Shown here: in pieces, positions 25,790 through 34,914 of the stretch | Layout of the letters: each line of letters opens with the position of its first letter | Numbering within the stretch: the first letter of the stretch is position 1 | Source of the DNA: Dendrobium chrysotoxum | Taxonomy: Eukaryota; Streptophyta; Magnoliopsida; Asparagales; Orchidaceae | Assembly (NCBI GenBank): GCA_019925795.1 | Contig: CM034314.1 | Span: 99,381,264-99,445,263, forward strand | Direction: 5' to 3' | Length of the DNA: 64,000 nt | Notes under the pieces: generated by a model | What the model was told of the DNA's origin: nothing | Database searches by the model: none | Seen by the model: the letters and a program-made list of their open reading frames with translations, nothing else | Made by a program: the position numbers and the translations under genes

Positions 25790-27015
25790 CTAGTTGACTG
25801 GTTTTGACCAGTCAACTTTGGTCAAGATTTATGATATGAAATTCAGGGAAGGGTTGGAAGATTTTTGAAGGATTTGGAATAGGTTTGAAGTGGTGAATTT
25901 GATGCTTGAAGATGAACTTGTTTGTTCAAGGAAAACTTAGTCATTTTGACTAGTTTGACTAGTCAAACTTGGTCAAAATGGCTAGGCTATGATATGAAAA
26001 CCATTTGAAGGTTAAATGGGATGAAAAAGAGTGAGCCATAGTCATGATATGGATACTTGAATAAGGGGTCAAAGGTATATGGGGGTTTGACTACCTTAGA
26101 AAGGGTATTGAAGTAATTTGACTATGGATCAAGAGCTAATCAAGTCAAATCAAAGTGGTTTGAGCCTAAATGGGTTTGGATAAGTTTGAATCATCATTTG
26201 AAAGGAATTAGAGAATTTGAATGATTTGATTTGGATTAATTTGGATATGAATCCTTAAAAAGGCCTATATTACCTTGAGTTGACCTGGACTGGGTTTAAT
26301 TGACCAAGTCAACTAGTGACTGGGTCAAAGGGTCTAATCCAGCCCAAATCACTAAGACGATTGATCGGGGAAGTTTAAATGAGTTTGAAATTGATCTGGA
26401 GATTGATTGGGTTTAAATGAGCTTAAGGGTTTAAGTTGGTCAACTTGAGTTGACCTGGTCAACCAGGTTGACCCAAGGTCAGGGTTTGAACAGGAATGGT
26501 TTGAAATGATGAATGAGGTCTAGTGGTGGTGGTTTCAGGATCTGGAGAGGTCATTTGGTCAAAATGACCTATTTGGGCCTTTAATGGGCCTTTTAGGTCA
26601 ACCCTGGTTGACTTGGTCAACCAGGTGGGTCTAGGGTCTGGAAATGGGCTCAATAGATTTGAAATGACATTTGGAGACCAATGGTGGTGGTCTCAAGGTC
26701 TGAGGAGGTCATTTGGTCAAAATGACCTATTTTGACCCATAATGGCCTGTTTAGTCAAACTAGGTTGACTTGGTCAATCAAGTTGACCCAGGGGCTGGAA
26801 GTGGGTCCAACAGGTTTGGTTTGATATTTGAAAATTGCTGGAAGTGGTTGCATTTGATTTGGAGCTCATTTGACCAAAGTGACTATTCACACCCCATAGG
26901 GGTATTTTAGTCATTTTGGCCTCCGGTCAACTGGGGGTCAAATTGAATCCAACAAAATGCAGTTTATTGCTTAATGGGTCATAATCAAGGGTCTGGAAGT
27001 GATTTGGAGCTTTGG
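25790..27015. promoter_or_regulatory. W-box-like TTGAC cluster in U3 (3' LTR)
   Basis: By eye about 33 TTGACC/TTGACT hexamers on the two strands in 1.2 kb, many paired as inverted repeats (ttgacttggtcaaccagg and similar). TTGACY is the WRKY-factor W-box core. Chance expectation is about one per kb. The cluster lies upstream of the TATA box in element sense. WRKY control is a hypothesis. Confidence 0.5.
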
Positions 27016-27359
27016 AGAAAGCTCCAGGGTCAAAATCCACTAGGTAGCAGGTCCAGTGGCATAGACTGTAAATATTTGAAGGTTTTACAGCCTTTGGATT
27101 TCAATTCAGTTTCTGGGGTTAGAGATCTCAGAATGAGCTCAAATTTGGAGGGTTGCCTCTAGAGATGTGTCACATAAGTATGGAATTAATAGATCTTGAA
27201 TCAGAGGTCATTTGATAGGGTTTTGAGGTGTTCAAAAATTTGCTGGAAAAGGCTTTCAGGACTTAGACCTTTGGCCTTGGATTTGAGTCTGGAAATCTGG
27301 TTTTGAATTGGATTTTGAGCTTAAATGATAGGATTTGAATTAAGTTTAGATTGAATTGA

Positions 27360-27940
27360 AGCTTGGATTGATCTAGAAGAATCTTGGGGTTTAGAATAGG
27401 TCCTAGGGTCCAAATCAGCTTAAGGGAATCCTAAGGTCTAGAATAGATCCTAGGAACTGGAGTCTGAAAAGGTCCTGGAATCTAGAAGTCCTAGGGAAAT
27501 CCTAGGATTTGGGGTCTGAAAGAATCCTATAATCTAGAAGAATCCTAAGATCTAGGAATCCTAAGATTCAAGATCTAGAAGGATCTTAGGATCTAGAGTA
27601 GATCCTAAAGTTTGATTTCTAGGAAGATCTTAGGGTTTGGAAGTCCTAGGGCCTGGGATCTAGAATAGTCTTAGGATCTAGAAGAATCCTAAGCTCTAGA
27701 TAGATCTATGAGAATCCTAAGGTCTAAGAGGATCATATGATCTAGAATCAGGTAGAATCCTAGGGTCTAGAATAGATCCTAGGGTCTGAAGTCTAGGAGA
27801 ATCCTAGAATCTAAATTTGTCTTAAATTGTATTGATCTGGGGTCAGGATTGATTTGAATCTGGATTGATCTAGGATTAGATTAATCCTAGGGTCAGGATT
27901 AAATCCTAAGGATTGGAATGATCCTAAGGTCTGGATTGGT
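27360..27940. repeat. Short-period repeat array at the U3 start of LTR B
   Basis: Irregular repetition of gatcctagggtctagaat-type units of about 18-30 bp, rich in the palindromes CCTAGG and TCTAGA. The other LTR has the matching array at about 42130-42710. Confidence 0.8.
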
Positions 27941-27972
27941 CCTACTGAGCTCATACAAAAATGAGGTCAACA

Positions 27973-27986
27973 AATGGACCCCCAAT
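27973..27986 (-). other. Putative polypurine-tract region of element B
   Basis: The minus strand reads ATTGGGGGTCCATT immediately before the 3' LTR begins at 27972. The G5 run is what a plus-strand primer site in this position would look like, though the tract is short. Confidence 0.5.
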
Positions 27987-28104
27987 ATGTGTAATAGAAT
28001 GTAGTTCTATTGCACATATTGGTGTTGACCGAATAAAATGGTCAAGTCTGGAGTTTTGATCCTGAGGGAATGAAAAGTGTATCCCTGGGGAATCAAGTTT
28101 GAAT

Positions 28105-29640
28105 TGATATTAGGGTAGTGCTAGGAAAAGCGTACTCTACCACTAGTGAATCTAATCCTAAGGGTAGGAAAATCCTAACCTTAAAGGAAAAGGAACCTGG
28201 GTGATCCTATAGGAAGAAGAAACTCCTAACTATAAAGGATCGGAATTAAATTTGATTCTAAGGGAAAGGAAAAACCCTACCCTAAGAAGATTGAATTTGA
28301 AAAGAATCTAAGGGAAAGAAATCCTTACCCTAAGAAGATTGAATTTGAAAATATACTAGAGTAGTGCTGGGGACAGCGTACTCTACCACTAGTAGATCTG
28401 GTCCTAAAGGAAAAGAAAAGTCTATCCCTAAGGGAGAAGAAAGTCTGGAGTACCATATAGGGAGGAAGAGCTCCTACCTATAGAGGATTGAATCTAGATT
28501 TGATTCTATGGAGAAAGAAATCCTAATCCTAGAAGATTGGGTTTGAAATTGAATCTAAGGGAAGGAGGTCCTAGCCCTAGAAGATTGAATTTGAAATGAT
28601 ACTAGGGTAGTGCTGAAGCAGCGTACTCTACCACTAATAGATTTTATCCTGAAGGAAGGGAGAAAACCTATCCTTAAGGAAAAGAAGGCCTGGATGATCG
28701 TATAGGAAGGAAGAACTCCTAACTATAGAGGATCAAGTTTGAATTTTGATTCTAAGGGAAAGGGAAATCCTAACCTTAGAAAACTAGATTTGAAAGGATA
28801 CTAGGGTAGTGCTGGAAACAGCGTACTCTACCACTAGTGGATCTTATCCTAAAGGAAGGGAGAAAACCTACCCTAAAGGAAAAGAAGGTCTGGATGATCG
28901 TATAAGAAGGAAGAATTCCTAACTATAGAGGATCAAGTTTGAATTTTGATTCTAAGGGAAAGGGAAATCCTAACCTTAGAAAACTAGATTTGAAAGGATA
29001 CTAGGGTAGTGCTGGAAACAGCGTACTCTACCACTAGTGGATCTTATCCTAAAGGAAGGGAGAAAACCTACCCTAAAGGAAAAGAAGGTCTGGATGATCG
29101 TATAGGAAGGAAGAATTCCTAGCTATAGAGGATCAAGTTTGAATTTTGATACTAGGGCAGTGCCACAAAGGGCGTACTCTACCACTAGTAGATCTAATTC
29201 TAAGGGAAGGGAGAAATACCTAGCCCTAAAGAAAAGAAAGCTTGATTAAGATTGATTCCAGACGGTGCCATAGAGGACTTGCTCCATCACTGGGGAGTCT
29301 AATCCTAAAGGAAGGAGAAAAGCCTAACCTTGAGGAGAAGAAAGTTTGAATTTGGAGTTGAAATTGAATCTAGGACGGGGCCACAAGGGACTTATTCCAT
29401 CACTGGGGAATCAAATCCTAAGAGAAGGAGAATACTTACTCTAAGGAAGAGAAGAGCTGGATGATCTCATAGGAAGGTAATATTACTTCATATAGGAGAT
29501 CATCCTTGAAATTTTGAATTTTGAAACTAGAATGGTGCCGCAGAAGGCGTTATCCATCACTAGTAGATCTAATCCTAAGGAAAGAAAGCACGATGACTCA
29601 CATCTGTCCTTAAGGAAAAGGAAACTGGATGATCCCGTGA
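28105..29640. repeat. Variable-length tandem array with structured units (112-246 bp)
   Basis: Nine copies of a unit marked by agggtagtgctgg...gcgtactctaccactag, starting at about 28111, 28357, 28603, 28802, 29002, 29153, 29259, 29371 and 29527. The 200-bp units at 28802 and 29002 are almost identical; later units are shorter and diverged. Each long unit also contains gatcgtatagg ... ctatagaggatc and ctaagg ... ccttag inverted repeats. The array lies in the 3' untranslated part of the element in minus-strand sense. Confidence 0.85.
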
Positions 29641-29678
29641 GAAGGAAGCATTGCTTTACACAGAATCAGATCTGGAGT

Positions 29679-30354
29679 GATCGTCTGTAAAGGAAACTTG
29701 CTTTACATAGAGGATCGAGTCAGGATGATCGCATATAGAGGAAACTTGCTCTATATAGAGGATCAGGTCTGGAATAATCATATGTGAAGGAAACTTGCTT
29801 CACATAGAGGATCGAGTCTGGAATGATCATATACAGAGGAAACTTGCTCTGTATAGAGGATCGGGTCTGGATTGATCATATATAGAAGAAATTTGCTCTA
29901 TATAGAAGATCAGGTCTGGAATGATCATATACAGAGGAAACTTGTTCTGTATAGAGGATCGGGTCTGGATTGATCGTATATAGAGGAGACTTGCTCTATA
30001 TAGAGGATCGGGTCTGGATTGATCGTATATAGAGGAAACTTGATCTATATAGAGGATCGGGTCAGGAATGATCGTATGTGAAGGAAACTTGCTTCACATA
30101 GAGGATCGAGTCTGGAATGATCATATATAGAGGAAACTTGCTCTGTATAGAGGATCGGGTCAGGAATGATCGTATGTGAAGGAAACTTGCTTCACATAGA
30201 GGATCGAGCCTGGAATGATCATATACAGAGGAAACTTGCTCTGTAGAGAGGATCGGGTCTGGAATGATCGTATGTGAAGGAAACTTGCTTCACATAGAGG
30301 ATCGGGTCTGGAATGATCGTGTATAGAGGAAACTTGCTCTATACAGAGGATCGG
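29679..30354. repeat. 14 x 49-bp tandem array of covarying hairpins
   Basis: Fourteen units start at 29679, 29727, 29776, 29825, 29874, 29923, 29972, 30021, 30070, 30119, 30168, 30217, 30266 and 30315. Each has a constant 8-nt loop (mostly gaaacttg) between 8-nt inverted arms, framed by gatc. The arms differ between units but stay complementary: ATATAGAG with CTCTATAT, ATACAGAG with CTCTGTAT, ATGTGAAG with CTTCACAT, GTATAGAG with CTCTATAC. The last six units alternate two arm types, giving a 98-bp higher-order period. Hypervariable tandem repeats in this position (between pol and the 3' LTR) are known for Tat/Ogre elements; the paired-arm structure is what is unusual. Confidence 0.93.
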
Positions 30355-30399
30355 ACTTAAATTCTGGAACTTGAGGATTGAATGATTTTTGAATTTAAA

Positions 30400-30640
30400 G
30401 ATGTTTAAATTTGAAATTTGATTTGACGATTTTGAATTTGAAAAGTTTTGAATATGTGATGTGTTTTGAATTTGATTTGAATTGGTTTTGAATTTGAGGA
30501 ATTTGAATTTGAAAGTTGTTTAATTTTGATTAATCTTGAATTTGATTTTGAATTTTGAATTTTGATTGTATTTGATTTGTTTGAATTTGATTTTGAATTT
30601 GAAATATTTTGAATTTAATTTTAAGTTTGACACTCATCTG
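30400..30640. repeat. ttgaatttga low-complexity tract
   Basis: Simple repetition of ttgaatttga and ttttgaattt, non-coding. Similar aaattgaatttg composition recurs at 33270-34160. Confidence 0.75.
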
Positions 30641-30725
30641 GCATGGTACTTCCTGAAGAGCCTCCCCAATTTTTGAAAATATTGGGTGGCATTCTTCAGG
30701 GTTGATCAATCAAAAGGGAACTTCC

Positions 30726-30974
30726 TTAAAGATCGTCATTGAAAATGAACGATCCAGTCAACATTAACTCAAGATTTCCATTGAGTTTATAATGGATTAG
30801 AAGTGGTCTACAAAAGACTACGACCAAGTCTCCTACTTGGGGAGTTCTAAAGTGACACAACTTATTAATATCTCGAATCAAATGTGACTTATATACTTTC
30901 AAACTATTGAGCACATATTGATTTTTATTTGATGCCCTCGAGCTCCTTGAATTGGAGTCAAGCACTCTGCTCAA
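30726..30974 (-). pseudogene. Integrase C-terminal remnant of a Ty3/gypsy polyprotein
   Basis: On the minus strand a short frame contains N-K-L-C-H-F-R-T-P then QVGDLVVVFCRPLLIHYKLN, then G-N-L-E-L. This fits the pattern of the gypsy integrase C-terminal domain (F-x-V-G-D-L-V-L-x-x-R-R-P-I, then G-K-F-x-P-K-W-E-G-P). The G-P motif is lost. It lies between the 245-codon ORF and the 3' arrays, just where the end of pol would be in minus sense, and so supports both orientation and Tat-like ancestry. The upstream catalytic DDE part is missing. Confidence 0.58.
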
Positions 30975-31009
30975 TTAGAGTTTGATTTTAAACAGCAAGT
31001 CTCAGCTCA

Positions 31010-32485
31010 GAAAACTACGCTTCTAGATCAGAATGATCTAGGACCCAGCACAGGGTGTGGTTTGATTGTGAACGACAATCTCCAGCATTATAAAATACTC
31101 CTCTAGTGGGATTGAACTTGGACCCAGCATAGAGTATAATTTTATAAAGAAGGCCTTAAGGAAGGATGCCTGTGTGGAAGGGCTTACACACACTTCTCAA
31201 GGACCAAAATTAAATTTTTATCAAGAATAGAAGATTCATTCTCTTTATTGGAAAATTTCCTCTAGTTATTTGGACCCTGTCGAAATGACAAGCGGGAACA
31301 AATTTTAGAAGTACAGTGAAAAGTTTGAGTGACTCTAATAAACCTGAAAAGATTTCAGGATTTAGGTTTTGTTGACCCAGACTAAGTTTCGTAGAAACTA
31401 AACTGGGGTCTCCCTTAAATATTTTGAATTAAAATCAATTTCAAAGAGGTTAAAGTTGAATATAGAAATTTGATCTTTTCAATTCTCTAGCACGAGAGAT
31501 TTTTGTATCTTGATAGAATATCGATGCCCGGTGAAAATTCTGTATTCAAGACTTTCAAAATCAAGCAATTTAAATTTAACTGGGTCTTTTGAGATTAAAA
31601 CATTTAGAAAAAGGGAGCCTCATTCTTTTTCTGGTGGCGCACATTGCGCATCTTTTGATTTATAGTGTATTTTGCACTGTTTCTTAAGTTGTGGCGCCCA
31701 TTGCGCATCTTTTTGATTTTTAGTGCACTTTGTGCATTTCTTGATTGTTGGCGCATTTTGCGTATCTTTTGAATTCAATTGAATTTAAGAAGAGGCTACA
31801 CCTTCTTCATTCCAATACTGGGATTACATCTCAAGTATAAGAGAAGAAACTCATTCTCTTATGCAAGGACGAATAATCCTCAAGGTAGGACCCAGTCTTT
31901 TAAAATGAATATTGGCTTGACTTTTGAAAATCATTGAACAGATTTTAAACACGCAAGAGATATCTATCTAAGACAGAAAATTGCGAGATGATTAAAAAGA
32001 TTTTCATTTCAAAGATCAACTTAAGTTCGATATCGATTTAACTCAACAGTTGAATCAATCCCACAAAAGAGGTGGGAGGGAGGTGTATTCAAACATTTAA
32101 TGGAGTCAACAACAACTTTCTCCTGCTTAAGACATCAAATAGAGGTCAATTCTCATTAAAAAGATGATTCAATTATCTTGAAAGTTTGAAATCAGTACAC
32201 TTGAGAAATTGAAAGCTTTTCCTTAAAAAGAAATTGCAAATCTATGTGGCAAGACCCCAATAGTACGGAATTAGATTCCTACAATCTCCTTGGAGGGAGA
32301 GACTACTAATGGGTCTGCACTATCCTTAGAAGTCATTGCATCACTTTAATCAAAAGATTTATCTCGATAGGACCCCGTTGAAAGTTGAATTTTAACGGTA
32401 TCACTATCTGATATAATCCTAGATTATTTCCCCTCTCTTATTACTAGTGGTCTAGTAATTAGGAGAGTGGCACCCCGAGTGGTTT
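31010..32485. other. Internal spacer of element B, no pol motifs
   Basis: No reverse transcriptase, RNase H or protease motif could be read on either strand. Two diverged ~75-bp copies of a block around ctgggtcc lie at 31010-31150. At 31635-31770 three or four units of a ~45-50-bp repeat contain gcgcacattgcgcatc-type palindromes. Confidence 0.55.
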
Positions 32486-33223
32486 CTACACCTCCTCCTC
32501 TCTAGTTGATGTAGTGGGACACGTATAGAAACGTGACCTAACATCATCTAGTAGAGTGGACGGGTCATAACCTTCAACTGGGGGCCTAGGGCCTGGTGCT
32601 GGAGTTTGATCAGTTTTGGTTTGATTAATCCTTGCCATGTAGTAGTCAAGAAGATGTATTGAAGATTGTGCTCTCGTCTCTACAACCTCCCTCCTTTGAG
32701 CAGCAGGAGAAGGGTGGAAATGATTTCCACCAGGGAAGGGGTTCGTAGAAGGAGCAACGAACTTTTGATTAGCCTCGAACTTGGCGTGCTTTAAGGCTTT
32801 CGCCTCAGCACTCTTCCTGGCCTTAACAACCTTCTTTCTAACTCTACGAAGGTAGTTCTTCATTTTGTTCTTGCTGGCCTTGCTGACGACAGGGGTACTA
32901 GAACTTGACCCAATCTCAGGTTGAGATGGTAGCTCTTCTATCGTTATTGACTTCTGGTTGTTATCCTCCTCAGTAGAAGATACAGTGGGTAAAGGGGTGA
33001 CATCAGCCTCCATCTCGGAGATGGGGGAGTCAACTCCTGACCCTAAAGTAATCTCAACCAAAGGGACATTCCTTTGTATTCCAGCAGACAGATCAATCAT
33101 TTCTTCTCCATCGACTGATAACTTGAAGTCTTGGAATTGCATTTCAAACTGGATCAAATTACCAGAAGTGATTCCTTCGACTATCAGGTTTCTATCTAGA
33201 GAGAAAATAAGTTTCCCAGCCAT
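32486..33223 (-). CDS. Intact 245-aa ORF of element B, function unknown
   Basis: The only long intact ORF in the element, in sense orientation, about 1.7 kb downstream of the PBS. The start context AAATGGCT is good for a plant gene and a TTTCAG lies ~18 nt upstream. By residue: 1-60 mixed hydrophobic/acidic; 61-105 acidic and Ser/Thr-rich; 110-113 follows a Ser run; 114-150 strongly basic (K-N-K-M-K-N-Y-L-R-R-V-R-K-K-V-V-K-A-R-K), which could be a nuclear signal or nucleic-acid-binding helix; 155-180 Pro/His-rich; 207-222 Pro-rich; acidic end. No CCHC knuckle, protease or RT motif. It could be an Ogre-like ORF1, a remodelled gag N-terminus, or a lineage-specific protein. Family unknown to me. 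Confidence 0.6.
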   Translation of the reverse strand: MAGKLIFSLDRNLIVEGITSGNLIQFEMQFQDFKLSVDGEEMIDLSAGIQRNVPLVEITLGSGVDSPISEMEADVTPLPTVSSTEEDNNQKSITIEELPSQPEIGSSSSTPVVSKASKNKMKNYLRRVRKKVVKARKSAEAKALKHAKFEANQKFVAPSTNPFPGGNHFHPSPAAQRREVVETRAQSSIHLLDYYMARINQTKTDQTPAPGPRPPVEGYDPSTLLDDVRSRFYTCPTTSTREEEV

Positions 33224-33369
33224 TTGAGTGCTTAAATCCTGAAATTAATGAACAATAACTTGAATTAGTTAATCTTGAATTTGAATTTGAATTTTAAACT
33301 TAATTAATGTTATTCAAAATTTGATAATTCAATCATGTTGAGTTTAAATTCAAAACAGAGGTTCGTAGA

Positions 33370-34720
33370 ATTGACCAGGACTTAAGTGTTGAACCCGACA
33401 CTTTCGCTACACCAATTAACTTGGGGCAAAATGTCAAAGTTCAAACTCAAACTTGAATTCAAAATTGAAATTAAAATTTGAGGTGACAATCAAATTTGAA
33501 CTTAAAGTTGAGATTGTATCTTGAATCAAAGTTGGATTTGAATTTAAATTTAATATTGAAGTCGAATGAACTGTTTTCAAATTCTGTGACTCAACAGATC
33601 GAGTTTCACTCAATCATGTAGGTACACAAAATTGATATGAAAGATTCAAGGATCGGGCTCGACTCTTTTCATTTCACCAATTGACTTGGGTCGAAATGTC
33701 AAAGTCCCGATAAAAATTGAATCGACTTTAAGTTGAAAATCAAATTCAAATTTCAGGTTGAAATTATGTTTGGATTCAAAGTTAAATTTGAATTTGAGGC
33801 TCAAGTCAAATGGGTCTTTCTTCAAATTTTATGACTCAACAGACTGAGTTTCACTCAATCATGTAGGTGCATAAAATTGATATGAAAGATTTAAGGATCG
33901 GGCTCGACTCTTTTCATTTCACCAATTAACTTGGGTCGAAATGTCAAAGTCCCGAATTTGATCTTGAAATCAAATCTGAAATTGAATTTAAGTTTGGAAT
34001 CAAATTTAAGTTCAATTTTGAAATTGAATTTGAACTTAAGATTGAATTTGGTTTTGAGATTGAATTGAAATTTAAATCTTGGATTTAATTCGAGCTTGAA
34101 ATTGAATTGAAATTGAAATTGAATTTGAATTTGAATCTGAATTTAAACTCAAGGTTGGAATTGAACGGATCCTCTTCAAAATTTGGAACTCAACATATTG
34201 AATTTTGTTCAAATATGTAGGTGTGCCAAATTAGCCTGAAGATCCTAAGGCTTGACTCTTTGCACCCCACCAAGTAATTTAGGGGTGAAATGTCAAAGCC
34301 CAGAATTGACTGGAGAATTTTGAATTTGAATTGCATGTGTTCAACTACAACAGAATATTGTAGAAGACATATAGCAACGACGATTGAAGTTGATTTGAAA
34401 GATTTTCCTTGACTTTTGAAACTCAAAATGTCGAGTTTTACTTTCAACATAATGGTTATCAAAATTTAAGGGGAAATCTAGAAACCTTGACTTGACTCTT
34501 TCACCACACTGACTAGCTTAGGGTGAAATGTCAGAATTTAGGTTAAATTAAAGAAATTTTGAATCTAGATCTTTGAGATTGAGGGATTTTTATAAATTGT
34601 GAAACTTAACATGCAGGAATTTATTCGCATGCGAGTTTGCAACACATGTAAAAAGATTTTGACAAGCTTGGCTTGACTCTTTTGCTCTACCAATAAACTT
34701 GGAGGCAAAATGTCAAAGCC
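33370..34720. repeat. Six-copy leader repeat between PBS and ORF
   Basis: Six diverged copies of a ~110-bp block ending caccaattaacttgggtcg then aaatgtcaaagtc, at about 33370-33450, 33590-33705, 33830-33955, 34185-34305, 34430-34535 and 34605-34720. They are separated by ttgaattg-type filler. Several carry actcaacagatcgagtttc at their start. They lie in the 5' leader in minus-strand sense. Function unknown. Confidence 0.75.
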
Positions 34721-34888
34721 CAGCTTGGAGGGAGGTTTCCTACACTCACCTCTCTTTTCACATGTCTTAATTGAGTTGGCCACGCTCACCCAAGAGAGAA
34801 ATGGGTAGAGGGACCAACGGAAGAAAGGTAGTCAAAACTACCGATGCAATAAAATTCGTAGCGCTATTAAAGATGGAGAGAGAGATTT

Positions 34889-34906
34889 TCCCCAGCGGAG
34901 TCGCCA
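34889..34906 (-). other. Primer-binding site of element B
   Basis: The minus strand reads TGGCGACTCCGCTGGGGA, 8 nt after the end of the 5' LTR (34915). It begins TGG, complementary to a tRNA CCA end. I recognise the sequence as a tRNA-Arg-type PBS used by Tat/Ogre-like Ty3 elements. This is the strongest single indicator that the element is on the minus strand. Confidence 0.8.
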
Positions 34907-34914
34907 ATTTTTTT

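Larger units (their letters stand above)
20147..27972 (-). repeat. 3' LTR of element B (minus-strand sense), 7826 bp
   Basis: Near-identical to 34915-42741. On the + strand it runs from tgtttgattg to gaggtcaaca. In element sense U3 starts at 27972. A TATA box at 24635-24643 implies U3 of about 3.3 kb and R-U5 of about 4.5 kb. The U3 start (27360-27940) is a short-period tandem of gaatcctaaggtctagaa-type units. ORFs inside it at 22208-22435, 24659-24862, 25438-25749, 26459-26653 and 26974-27162 recur identically in the other LTR because of the duplication; none shows a domain. Confidence 0.96.

Noticed and set aside
22208..27162. Five ORFs of 62-103 codons duplicated exactly at 36977-41931
   Set aside because: Perfect recurrence is due to the LTR duplication, not gene conservation. 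No domains, and they overlap repeats or promoter-like DNA.
27975..27990. tggaccccc after the left LTR as a plus-strand PBS
   Set aside because: It begins TGG but matches no tRNA end I know. A recognised tRNA-Arg-type PBS exists on the minus strand at the other LTR, and the coding remnants agree with minus orientation, so this is read as the polypurine side.
29679..30354. Regular repeat-spacer look of the 49-bp array, as in a CRISPR array
   Set aside because: Plant nuclear context; the parts between repeats are not unique spacers but related arm sequences, and the whole 49-bp unit is conserved. It is a tandem repeat inside a retrotransposon.
32958..33227. 89-codon + strand ORF
   Set aside because: Shadow of the 245-codon minus-strand ORF.
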